A stretch of 13,014 nucleotides of DNA, taken from positions 1-13,014 of the forward strand of contig CAZVCJ010000112.1 in assembly GCA_964625745.1 (NCBI GenBank), given 5' to 3'. Source of the DNA: CAZVCJ01 sp964625745. GTDB taxonomy: Bacteria > Chloroflexota > Anaerolineae > VGOG01. Every line of letters starts with the position of its first letter. Position 1 is the stretch's first letter. This document shows, in pieces, positions 1-6,069 of the stretch. Under the pieces are notes generated by a model, which was not told the origin of the DNA, ran no database searches, and was given only the letters and a program-made list of their open reading frames with translations. Made by a program: the position numbers and the translations under genes.

Positions 1-827
1 AAATCAGCGGGCAAGAAGTTGGTGATGACCAGTACTATCTCCAGGTTGTTGAAATCCACGGTGGGACGAATGTCGGCTTGCTGAAACATCTCAATGTCGC
101 GCTGGTAGACGGCTGTAACCTGGCCGATAATCAACATCTTGGGGAAATTGCCGCCCAGACCGGAGGTGAGGACTATGTCGTTGACGTTAACCGTGTCCCG
201 CTGGGGAATATATTTCATTACCAGGCTCCCGCCGACCTGACCCTCCACCACTCCTGTGGCCCGGGAGCTCTGGATCAAGGCGTTCACAGAGCTGGACGGG
301 TCAATGATCAACATCACTTTGGCCCAGTTGGAGCCTACTTCGGTGATACGCCCCACCAGCCCCAGCTCGGTGACCACCGGCATGCCCTTTTCGATCCCCT
401 GCTGGGAGCCTGAGTCAATGGTGAGGTAGCTTAGGAAGTTGCCAGGGTCGCGTCCGATGACCCGGCCTTTTACCTCGGCCGCTTTGTAACTGTGAGTGGG
501 ATTGGCTTGGGTGAAGCTTAGCAGCCGGCGCAGAGTCTCGTTCTCGGACTCAATCTCCTTCAAACGCACATTCTCTATCGTCAGGCTATCGGCCAGGTCG
601 TGCAACTCTTCGTTGCGGCGACGCAGCTCCCTGAGATCCCGCGTAGTTTGGGTCAGGTCGCTGATGTTGTTGCCCAGGGAAGTTAGTTTCTCTTGAATGG
701 GGACTATGAAGCGCAGCACTAAGTCTTCAATAGGCTGCAAGTCTTCGTTCTGATCCAAGGCAATTCCGGCCAGGCTCAGCGCGATTAGGATGATTAACAC
801 TGTGGATCTGGTTGGTAGACGCTTCAC
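1..827 (-). CDS. mreC: Rod shape-determining protein MreC (C-terminus cut by window edge)
   Basis: MreC is a membrane-anchored, extracytoplasmic scaffold of the elongasome that links MreB filaments to the cell-wall synthesis machinery. Reading leftward from GTG at 827, 275 residues are visible: a single N-terminal membrane segment (about residues 8-24), a coiled coil rich in Glu, Arg and Leu (about 58-104), then the beta-rich MreC core with GRVIGRDPGNF (121-131), IDSGSQQGIEKGMPV (137-151), GLVGRI (156-161) and a late LTSGLGGNFPKML stretch (220-232). An AAAGGAG ribosome binding site lies about 10 nt upstream, and an in-frame TGA just upstream fixes the start to this GTG. It lies 105 bp downstream of mreB on the same strand, so the two are probably co-transcribed. 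Only the extreme C-terminus is missing; mreD would be expected next, outside the window. Confidence 0.93.
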   Translation of the reverse strand, partial: MKRLPTRSTVLIILIALSLAGIALDQNEDLQPIEDLVLRFIVPIQEKLTSLGNNISDLTQTTRDLRELRRRNEELHDLADSLTIENVRLKEIESENETLRRLLSFTQANPTHSYKAAEVKGRVIGRDPGNFLSYLTIDSGSQQGIEKGMPVVTELGLVGRITEVGSNWAKVMLIIDPSSSVNALIQSSRATGVVEGQVGGSLVMKYIPQRDTVNVNDIVLTSGLGGNFPKMLIIGQVTAVYQRDIEMFQQADIRPTVDFNNLEIVLVITNFLPAD

Positions 828-932
828 CAGAGCTCACTCCTTTGTTTCGACAACGGGCGGTCTCGGAAGCGGAAGCGGCCTTTGCCCGCCTCGACACAAT
901 CGCTCGATTGCCAGCCGTGACCGCTCCCTCTA

Positions 933-1976
933 TTAGTCCAGACTGGACAGGATCTTGCTTAATTTGTCCAGATCCTCCAGGACCATGCCCGCTCCACGGG
1001 CCACGCAGGTCATCGGATCCTCGGCTACGTATACGCTCATCTTTGTTTCGTCGGACAGTCGTTCGGCCAGGCCCCGCAATAGACCCACGCCGCCAGCCAG
1101 GGCGATGCCTTGCTCCATCAGGTCGGCCACCAGCTCAGGGGGGGTTTCGTCGAGAGCATCTTTGACTAAGTCTACAATGATGTTCACGGAACCGGATAGC
1201 GCTTCCCGGATCTCTATACTGCTCACCTCGATTGCTTGTGGCAGGCCGGTGATGAGGTTGCGCCCTCGCAGGATGGTGGTCGTTTCCTCAGGCAGGGGAT
1301 AGGCGGAACCTATTTCGATCTTCGTTTTTTCGGCCATCCGCTCACCAATGAGGATGTTGTATTTCTGGCGGGCGTATTGAATGATGTCTTCGTCCAGTTC
1401 GTCGCCAGCCACACGGATTGAGCGGCTGACCACGATTCCCCCCAAGGCAAAGACGGCCACCTCTGTCGTGCCGCCCCCGACGTCTACGATCATGCTGCCC
1501 ATGGCCTCGGTGATAGGCAACCCTGCTCCGAGCGCGGCGGCCATCGGCTCTTCTATAAGATAGGCCTCGCGGGCCCCGGCTGAGATGGTGGCGTCGTAGG
1601 CGGCCCGCTTCTCTACCTCGGTGCAGCCGTTGGGGATGCCGACCACCACCCTGGGGCGGGGAATGGGAAAGATCACCTGGTCGTGCACTTTCCCAATGAA
1701 GTAGTGGATCATCTTCTCAGTGATGTCGAAGTCGGATATGACGCCATCGCGCAGGGGGCGGATGGCCACGATGTTGACCGGCGTGCGCCCCACCATCTCC
1801 TTGGCTTCATTGCCGATGGCCAGTATCTTCTTGGTCTTCTTTTCAATGGCCACCCAGGACGGCTCGTTGATTAAGATGCCCTTTCCGCGCACGCTAACCA
1901 GGGTATTGGCTGTGCCCAGGTCAATACCGATGTCCAGGGAAAACAGGCCCAAAAGGGCGTTTAGTGGATTAAACAC
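933..1976 (-). CDS. mreB: Rod shape-determining protein MreB (bacterial actin)
   Basis: MreB is the actin-like ATPase that forms membrane-associated filaments and directs cylindrical wall growth. The 347-residue length is typical and the protein looks complete. Visible motifs are the phosphate-1 loop DIGIDLGTANTLV (15-27), the IPNGCTEVEKRA segment (114-125), EEPMAAALGAGLP (142-154), the phosphate-2 loop VDVGGGTTEVAV (164-175) and the adenosine motif LAGGVGLLRGL (293-303). The N-terminal hydrophobic MFNPLNALLGLF could serve as the membrane anchor. Translation starts at a GTG with an AGGAGG site at 1984-1989 (minus strand), 7 nt upstream. It is the first gene of a leftward mreBC operon and has its own extended -10 promoter. 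No damaged motif is seen. Confidence 0.97.
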   Translation of the reverse strand: MFNPLNALLGLFSLDIGIDLGTANTLVSVRGKGILINEPSWVAIEKKTKKILAIGNEAKEMVGRTPVNIVAIRPLRDGVISDFDITEKMIHYFIGKVHDQVIFPIPRPRVVVGIPNGCTEVEKRAAYDATISAGAREAYLIEEPMAAALGAGLPITEAMGSMIVDVGGGTTEVAVFALGGIVVSRSIRVAGDELDEDIIQYARQKYNILIGERMAEKTKIEIGSAYPLPEETTTILRGRNLITGLPQAIEVSSIEIREALSGSVNIIVDLVKDALDETPPELVADLMEQGIALAGGVGLLRGLAERLSDETKMSVYVAEDPMTCVARGAGMVLEDLDKLSKILSSLD

Positions 1977-2000
1977 TTATTATCCTCCTGTGGGCTAATG

Positions 2001-2050
2001 AGGTGCAATGCACTTTGAATGACTCTCCAGGCAAGAAGTGCGTTGCACCT
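2001..2050 (-). promoter_or_regulatory. Inverted repeat in the mreB 5' leader
   Basis: AGGTGCAATGCACTT (2001-2015) and AAGTGCGTTGCACCT (2036-2050) are inverted copies differing at one position, separated by 20 bp. Each arm is itself nearly palindromic (GTGCA-a-TGCAC and GTGC-gtt-GCAC). The element lies wholly in the predicted untranslated leader of mreB, about 12 bp upstream of its ribosome binding site. It could form an RNA hairpin, or be a pair of operator half-sites for an unknown regulator. There is no T-run in the mreB direction, so it is not a classical terminator. Confidence 0.6.
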
Positions 2051-2067
2051 GGCCTAAAGCTAACCAA

Positions 2068-2095
2068 ATTATACCACAAATCACGCAATTGACAA
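2068..2095 (-). promoter_or_regulatory. Promoter of the mreBC operon (extended -10)
   Basis: On the minus strand, TTGTCA (2095-2090, 5 of 6 to the sigma70 -35 consensus) is followed after 16 bp by a perfect TATAAT (2073-2068) preceded by TGG, which makes a TGn extended -10. Transcription would start near 2061, giving a leader of about 85 nt before the mreB GTG. The -35 box overlaps the -35 box of the rightward promoter. Confidence 0.8.
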
Positions 2096-2117
2096 AAAAT
2101 CAACGGTGGGGTAGAAT
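2089..2117 (+). promoter_or_regulatory. Promoter of the EF-Tu-domain-like protein/tilS operon
   Basis: TTGACA (2089-2094, perfect -35) and TAGAAT (2112-2117, 5 of 6 to TATAAT) are separated by exactly 17 bp. The predicted transcription start is about 2123-2125, so the leader is only about 17 nt and carries the ribosome binding site AAAGGAGG at 2126-2133. Confidence 0.85.
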
Positions 2118-2140
2118 GAGGCATGAAAGGAGGTAAGACG

Positions 2141-2392
2141 ATGGCAGAGAAAACGGTCGGAGAGGTAACGCACTATTGGAGCCAGATCGCTGTAGCCGGC
2201 ATCAGACTCACCGCTACCTTGAGCCAGGGTGACACCATCCGCATCAAGGGGGCCACCACGGACTTCGAGCAGACCGTGGGCTCCATTCAGATCGAGCACC
2301 AGAATATCGAGACCGCCAAAAAGGGTCAGGAGATTGGCATCAAGGTCACGGGGAAAGTGCGCCGAGGGGATACGGTGTACAAGGTGGAATAG
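2141..2392 (+). CDS. Small EF-Tu domain-2-like protein
   Basis: This 83-residue protein is predicted to be little more than one beta-barrel of the kind forming domain 2 of translational GTPases. The pattern GDTIRIKGATTDFEQTVGSI (30-49), the segment ending HQNIETAKKGQEIGIKV (53-69) and the closing VRRGDTVYKV (73-82) match the core of that domain. No GTPase motif is present. Stand-alone proteins of this kind are annotated as translation elongation factor-like in other bacteria and archaea, and their role is not established. The start chosen is ATG 2141, with AAAGGAGG 7 nt upstream. An in-frame ATG at 2123 is rejected because it precedes that site and coincides with the predicted transcription start. 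Its stop codon overlaps the tilS GTG by one base, so the two are probably translationally coupled. Confidence 0.85.
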   Translation: MAEKTVGEVTHYWSQIAVAGIRLTATLSQGDTIRIKGATTDFEQTVGSIQIEHQNIETAKKGQEIGIKVTGKVRRGDTVYKVE

Positions 2393-3873
2393 TGGATGTC
2401 CTAGCGAAGGTCCGCCAGGTCATTGAGCGGTGTGATCTCCTGGCTGGGGGTGGGACGGTGGTGGTCGGCGTCTCCGGCGGCCCCGATTCCCTGTGTCTGC
2501 TGCACGTCCTGAACCGCTTGCGTCAGCTTTACGGAATCGAGTTGCACGTGGCCCACCTCGATCATCGCATCCGGGGCGCGGAGTCGAAAGAGGACGCGGC
2601 TTTCGTGGCCAGGCTGGCTGAGGAGTGGGGCTTACCGGCCACCGTCGAAACCCGCGACGTGCCGCAGTTGGCCAGGGAGAGCAAGCTGGCCATCGAAGAA
2701 GCAGCCCGCCAGGCCCGCTACTCGTTTTCGGCCCAGGTCGCCCTGGCGGTCGGGGCGAAGAGAATCGCTGTGGGCCACAACGCCGACGACCAGGCGGAAA
2801 CTATCGTCATGCACTGGCTGCGAGGGGCAGGGTTGGCCGGCCTGCGGGGAATGTTACCCCAGACCGATCTGGGAGGGATGCGCCTGGAGGCTGCCTGGCC
2901 CGATCGCCCTCCCCTGGAACTGCAAGTGATCCGTCCCCTGCTGGAGACGCCCCGCGCCGAGATCGAGGCCTACTGCCAAGAGCACGGATTGACACCCCGC
3001 TTCGATCACTCCAACCTGGACACCACCTATTATCGCAACCGGCTGCGCCACGAGCTGATCCCCTACCTGGAGAGCTACAACCCCAACATCCGAGAGGTGC
3101 TGCGCCGTTCGGCTCAGGTCATCGGCGACGACTACGACTTTTTGCAGGCCAGGCTGGAGCGCGTCTGGCCGGCGGTGGTCTCTTCGGAATCGGAGGAGGC
3201 CATCACCTTCGATCTGGCCCGCTGGCGGGCCTTGCCCACCAGTCAGCAGCGTTCCATCCTGCGGGAGGCCGTCCATTGCCTGCGCCGCTCGCTGCGCAAC
3301 ATCAACTGGATCCACATCGAGAACGCCCTGTCGGCCTTGAGGGCCAAGCCAGCGGGAACCCAGGTCACCTTGCCCCAGGGCCTGATGCTCTCCATCGGCT
3401 ATCGTGATTTCACCGTAGCCGACGAGGGCTACGTGCCCCAAGTGGACTGGCCCCTTCTCCTTGTGGAAAGCCTGCCCGTGACAGTGCCGGGAGTTACGCA
3501 GCTACCCGATTCTGGCTGGTATTTCGAAGCGGCTATCATCGAGCGGAACGAGTTTGGCCAGACTCACCTGGATAATCCCAATCCCTGGCAGGCTTTTCTG
3601 GATTACGAGAGCACAGGCCCGGAGTTGGTGCTGCGCCAGCGTCGCTCTGGCGACCGTTTTCAGCCGCTGGGCCTGGGCGGCCACGAGAAGAGCCTCCACA
3701 CCTTCATGATTGATGTCAAGATACCGCGCTACCTGCGGGATTTCATTCCCATCGTAGCCTCGCCTCAGCACATCGTCTGGGTGACCGGCTGGCGCGTTGA
3801 TGAGCGGGTCAAAATCGCCGAGAGCACAGAGCGCATCCTGCATCTGGCCTTCCGCTCCTGCCTTGACGTTTGA
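2392..3873 (+). CDS. tilS: tRNA(Ile)-lysidine synthetase TilS
   Basis: TilS uses ATP to attach lysine to C34 of the CAU-anticodon tRNA-Ile, changing its decoding to AUA and its charging to isoleucine. The 493-residue protein has the N-type PP-loop SGGPDS (28-33), the HLDHRIRG motif (55-62), ARQARY (105-110), GHNADDQAET (128-137) and RGAGLAGLRGM (144-154). The C-terminal substrate-binding domain has VLRQRRSGDRFQPLG, an HEKSLHTFMIDVKIP stretch and VDERVKI close to the end. The GTG start gives a normal distance to the PP-loop, and AAGGTGG (2381-2387) precedes it. It overlaps the stop of the upstream small gene. Its last codons and TGA lie inside a degenerate heptamer repeat, and no terminator is visible before the next promoter. 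Confidence 0.96.
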   Translation: MDVLAKVRQVIERCDLLAGGGTVVVGVSGGPDSLCLLHVLNRLRQLYGIELHVAHLDHRIRGAESKEDAAFVARLAEEWGLPATVETRDVPQLARESKLAIEEAARQARYSFSAQVALAVGAKRIAVGHNADDQAETIVMHWLRGAGLAGLRGMLPQTDLGGMRLEAAWPDRPPLELQVIRPLLETPRAEIEAYCQEHGLTPRFDHSNLDTTYYRNRLRHELIPYLESYNPNIREVLRRSAQVIGDDYDFLQARLERVWPAVVSSESEEAITFDLARWRALPTSQQRSILREAVHCLRRSLRNINWIHIENALSALRAKPAGTQVTLPQGLMLSIGYRDFTVADEGYVPQVDWPLLLVESLPVTVPGVTQLPDSGWYFEAAIIERNEFGQTHLDNPNPWQAFLDYESTGPELVLRQRRSGDRFQPLGLGGHEKSLHTFMIDVKIPRYLRDFIPIVASPQHIVWVTGWRVDERVKIAESTERILHLAFRSCLDV

Positions 3874-3912
3874 CGTTTCACGTTTGACGCTTCACGTTTC
3901 CCGTTGTCGTTT
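3864..3912. repeat. Degenerate 7-bp tandem repeat across the tilS stop codon
   Basis: Successive heptamers read TGACGTT, TGACGTT, TCACGTT, TGACGCT, TCACGTT, TCCCGTT and a decayed last unit (GTCGTTT), starting at 3864. The consensus is roughly TSACGTT. The TGA of the second unit (3871-3873) is the tilS stop codon. The array ends where the promoter of the next operon begins. Confidence 0.8.
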
Positions 3913-3939
3913 GCCTTTTTCGCCGAAAAGGTGTAGAAT
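3911..3939 (+). promoter_or_regulatory. Promoter of the riboswitch-ECF operon
   Basis: TTGCCT (3911-3916, a weak -35) and TAGAAT (3934-3939, same -10 hexamer as the tilS promoter) have a 17-bp spacer. The transcription start would be near 3946, about 215 nt upstream of the first start codon, leaving room for the structured leader. Confidence 0.65.
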
Positions 3940-3962
3940 AGCCACGTCAACTTCATAGTTCG

Positions 3963-4095
3963 TTCTCCGAGCCATGTGACCTAAGGGCTGCAAATGCCTA
4001 CGGCGCATGGCCGCAGTGGGTGCCTGCACCACCGCACTCCAACGGTACGGATGGAAACGCCCGTGCCCCCCGTGTTTGGAAAGGAGGACTGAAGC
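3963..4095 (+). promoter_or_regulatory. Putative Moco/Tuco riboswitch aptamer (Moco RNA motif)
   Basis: The leader begins with CTCCGAGCC (3965-3973), whose CTCC can close the structure with GGAG (4083-4086). GCCATG (3971-3976) pairs perfectly with CATGGC (4006-4011). Inside that stem, CCTAAG (3980-3985) and TACGG (3999-4003) flank a GGC/GCC hairpin, matching the 11-nt tetraloop receptor (CCUAAG...UAUGG) with one change. A second hairpin follows at 4013-4035. GGTACGGATG (4044-4053) then pairs with CGCCCGTGCC (4058-4067), with one A-C mismatch, around a GAAA tetraloop at 4054-4057. A conserved-looking GGAAAGGAGG ends the element (4078-4087). A GNRA loop with receptor is a described feature of the Moco RNA motif, which regulates molybdenum/tungsten cofactor and Mo/W transport genes. 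The identification is from recalled motif features and genomic context; no covariance search was run. Confidence 0.75.
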
Positions 4096-4104
4096 CACTG
4101 TTTG

Positions 4105-4139
4105 TCAGCGCCTTCTTTCCACCGGGGCGCTGATTTTTT
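4105..4139 (+). terminator. Intrinsic terminator forming the riboswitch expression platform
   Basis: TCAGCGCC (4105-4112) pairs perfectly with GGCGCTGA (4126-4133), followed directly by TTTTTT (4134-4139). It sits between the aptamer and the first gene. The loop and last two bases of the 5' arm, CCTTCTTTCC (4111-4120), can pair over all ten positions (one G-U) with GGAAAGGAGG (4078-4087) of the aptamer end. That is a credible antiterminator. Because GGAG is also used to close the aptamer, ligand binding would be expected to favour termination (an OFF switch). The mechanism is inferred. Confidence 0.75.
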
Positions 4140-4159
4140 ATGGGGAAAGGCAGGAAAAG

Positions 4160-4543
4160 ATGAACCAAGAAATAGCAACTCAAATCCAAGAATCATTAAC
4201 CGAAGGCAGACTGCCATGCCCATCGGCCTTCAAAGTCGCGCGGCGGCTGGCAGTCAGTCCCCAGCAGGTGGGCGAAGTGGCCAATGAGCTCAACGTCAAG
4301 ATCTCTCGCTGCCAATTGGGCCTCTTCGGACACGGATCCAACAAGGGCAAGTCCCTGGAGCCAGTGCAGGAGGTGGGAGAAGAATTGCAGGCGAGGATTG
4401 AGGGTGGGGTAGTTGAGGGGAGTCTACCCTGTGCAATGGCCTGGGGCATCGCCAGCGAGCTAACGATGAAGCGCCTTGACGTAGCCAACGCGGCTGAGAG
4501 CTTGGGCATGCGGATCACTCAATGCCAGTTGGGGTGTTTTTAG
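4160..4543 (+). CDS. Small tandem-duplicated protein with symmetric cysteines, function unknown
   Basis: The 127-residue protein is two copies of a domain of about 53 residues (about 4-56 and 75-127) joined by a short charged linker. Each copy carries GRLPC or GSLPC, a helical stretch resembling a helix-turn-helix (around AFKVARRLAVSPQQVGEVAN in the first), and an ending ISRCQLGLF or ITQCQLGCF. The cysteines are placed identically: C20 and C51, C91 and C122, each pair 31 residues apart. There is no signal peptide or membrane segment, so it should be cytoplasmic. Start ATG 4160 follows AGGAAAAG; longer in-frame readings run into the terminator hairpin and are rejected. It is the first gene behind the riboswitch and ends 13 nt before the transporter gene. 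It could bind Mo/W cofactor or metal, or be a regulator. I do not recognise a characterised family. Confidence 0.85.
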   Translation: MNQEIATQIQESLTEGRLPCPSAFKVARRLAVSPQQVGEVANELNVKISRCQLGLFGHGSNKGKSLEPVQEVGEELQARIEGGVVEGSLPCAMAWGIASELTMKRLDVANAAESLGMRITQCQLGCF

Positions 4544-4556
4544 CGTGGGGAGGGAG

Positions 4557-6062
4557 ATGAGTCAAAGAAGGTACTACTTCACCATCCGTGATCTGTTGAT
4601 GATGGCTGCGCTGGCCGCTTTGGGTGGTGTGGTCAGCACCTATGTCAATGCCGTCGGCGACTTGTTTCAGTCCTTTCTGGGCTTTGCCGGTACCACCCAG
4701 TGGGCCGCCGGGTTACACGTCCTCTGGCTGACCCTGGCCGTCGGACTGACCGGCAAACAAGGGGCAGGCACTGTCACAGGCATCCTCAAGGGTGTAGTTG
4801 AATTGCTGAGCGGCAACACCCATGGTCTGCTGGTGGTGCTGGTGGACATCGTGGCCGGTCTGCTGGTAGACCTGGGCTTCCTCCCCTTCCGAAACAAGGA
4901 CTCGCTCCCCGCTTATGCCCTGGCCGGAGGGTTGGCCTCTGCCTCCAACGTATTTGCCTTTCAACTCTTTGCCTCGCTGCCCGCCGATGTGCTGGCCTAC
5001 GGCGCGATGGTCCTCGTTGGCGGGGTGGCTTTCGTCTCAGGAGTGCTTTTCGCCGGATTGCTGGGACGGGTGCTTCTCAACGCCCTCCGCCGGGCTGGTG
5101 TGGTCAAAGACCGCCCACCGGTCCCCATTAGCGGTGTCCTGGGCCGCTGGGCTGAGCCTGCCGAAGCCTTGTCGAAGGGCCGTCCTGTTTATCCGATTTT
5201 CCTGGCAAGTGCAGTCGTGCTCACGCTGGCTCTGGGTTTCTACCTGCGCCAGGCCCTGCGCGGTCCGGCCACCATCCACGTCGGAGGCGCGGTGCAGGCG
5301 CCCTACGACTATCCCCTGGAGCACGGCGACATTCCCCTGATCACCGCCGAGGCCACCCTGCGTAACGTTACCACCCGCTACACCGGCGTCCCGGTGAGGG
5401 AGCTGGTAGACCGCGCCCAGCCCCAGCCCAATGCATCCCTTCTGCTGATCCAGGCCTCCGACGGCTATGCCTTCTTCGTCAGCATGGACGAGGTGCGAGA
5501 GAACGAGAGTTTGCTGTTGGCTCCGCAGGGCAAAGGGGAGAACGCCTCCTATGACATCGTCGGGCCGCGCAACAGCAAAGCCTGGGTGCGGAGCGTCGCA
5601 GAAATGTCCGTCATTGGGTCAGCTACTCTTGAGGTCACTGGCGCCCTGGAACACCCATCACCCTACGACCCTGACGGCTGGCAATTCGAGATGGACAGCA
5701 CGAGCCTTGTCCTGAGCCCCGTCGCTTGTACTGAGCCCAGTCGAAGTGAAGGGCTGGATGTGGGGGGAGGCCCGAAGAAATACCAGGGTACCCCCCTGGG
5801 GCAGGTGCTCCAGGCGATGAACCCCCGTCCCGAGGCGACGACCGTCCTCTTGTACACGCCTGCCCTGAGCCATGCCCTGAGCGTAGTCGAAGGGGTAGCC
5901 GAAGGGAATGGAGAGCCGGTCTCGATGCCCCTGGCGGACGTGCTGGGGGACGACGATTTGCGCATCTTCACCATCATTGGTGGAACCGATGTTTCCTTCG
6001 CCGTGGCGCGCATGGACGGAGAAGTGATCCTGTCCAAGATAACCCGTATCGAAGTAAGGTAA
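4557..6062 (+). CDS. ECF transporter S component fused to an extracellular molybdopterin-binding-like tail
   Basis: Residues 1-182 are a multi-helix membrane domain resembling YkoE-type substrate-binding S components of energy-coupling factor transporters (N-terminal FTIRDLLMMAALAALGGV, GKQGAGTVTGILKGVVELL at 66-84, and GLASASNVFAF). A linker and an extra membrane helix (213-230) follow. A non-membrane region of about 265 residues (237-501) has two degenerate repeats recalling the oxidoreductase molybdopterin-binding fold: HVGGAVQAPYDYPL (241-254), YTGVPVRELVDRA (275-287), ASDGYAFFVSMDEV (300-313), then YQGTPLGQVLQAM (409-421) with a closing IEV. No cysteine is visible at the position of the Mo ligand of sulfite oxidases; the only Cys in the tail, C391, is in a repeat-derived insert. 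S components are normally near 200 residues, so this fusion is unusual. Start ATG 4557 is preferred because GGGGAGG lies just upstream; a GTG at 4545 lacks a site. Three interspersed repeats are translated within it. Confidence 0.82.
   Translation: MSQRRYYFTIRDLLMMAALAALGGVVSTYVNAVGDLFQSFLGFAGTTQWAAGLHVLWLTLAVGLTGKQGAGTVTGILKGVVELLSGNTHGLLVVLVDIVAGLLVDLGFLPFRNKDSLPAYALAGGLASASNVFAFQLFASLPADVLAYGAMVLVGGVAFVSGVLFAGLLGRVLLNALRRAGVVKDRPPVPISGVLGRWAEPAEALSKGRPVYPIFLASAVVLTLALGFYLRQALRGPATIHVGGAVQAPYDYPLEHGDIPLITAEATLRNVTTRYTGVPVRELVDRAQPQPNASLLLIQASDGYAFFVSMDEVRENESLLLAPQGKGENASYDIVGPRNSKAWVRSVAEMSVIGSATLEVTGALEHPSPYDPDGWQFEMDSTSLVLSPVACTEPSRSEGLDVGGGPKKYQGTPLGQVLQAMNPRPEATTVLLYTPALSHALSVVEGVAEGNGEPVSMPLADVLGDDDLRIFTIIGGTDVSFAVARMDGEVILSKITRIEVR
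5151..5180 (+). repeat. Interspersed TGAGC...GTCGAAGGG repeat copy 1
   Basis: GCTGAGCCTGCCGAAGC followed by CTTGTCGAAGGGC is a degenerate copy of the short repeat seen elsewhere in the window. It is translated in frame (AEPAEALSKGR) in the linker between the S-component membrane domain and its extra membrane helix. Confidence 0.6.
5725..5753 (+). repeat. Interspersed repeat copy 2
   Basis: CTTGTACTGAGCCCAGTCGA followed by AGTGAAGGG is another copy, translated in frame as ACTEPSRSEGL between the two extracellular repeats of the S-component fusion. It introduces the only cysteine of that tail. Confidence 0.65.
5861..5906 (+). repeat. Interspersed repeat copy 3 (compound)
   Basis: A partial TGCCCTGAGC is followed by a full CCCTGAGCGTAGTCGAAGGG and then a trailing AGCCGAAGGG, so the element looks internally duplicated. 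It is translated in frame (PALSHALSVVEGVAEG) within the second extracellular repeat of the S-component protein. Confidence 0.75.
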
Positions 6063-6069
6063 AGGTCGA

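Noticed and set aside
2123..2140. Upstream ATG (2123) as start of the EF-Tu-like gene
   Set aside because: It precedes the ribosome binding site and coincides with the predicted transcription start; ATG 2141 has ideal spacing.
2625..3407. Second plus-strand open frame inside tilS
   Set aside because: It is an Arg/Pro/Gly-rich shifted reading of tilS, which has all its motifs in the other frame.
3864..3912. CRISPR-like array
   Set aside because: Units are contiguous 7-mers without spacers, and no cas gene is nearby.
4007..4159. N-terminal extension of the small duplicated protein
   Set aside because: This stretch overlaps the riboswitch aptamer and terminator, and the repeat domain starts at 4160.
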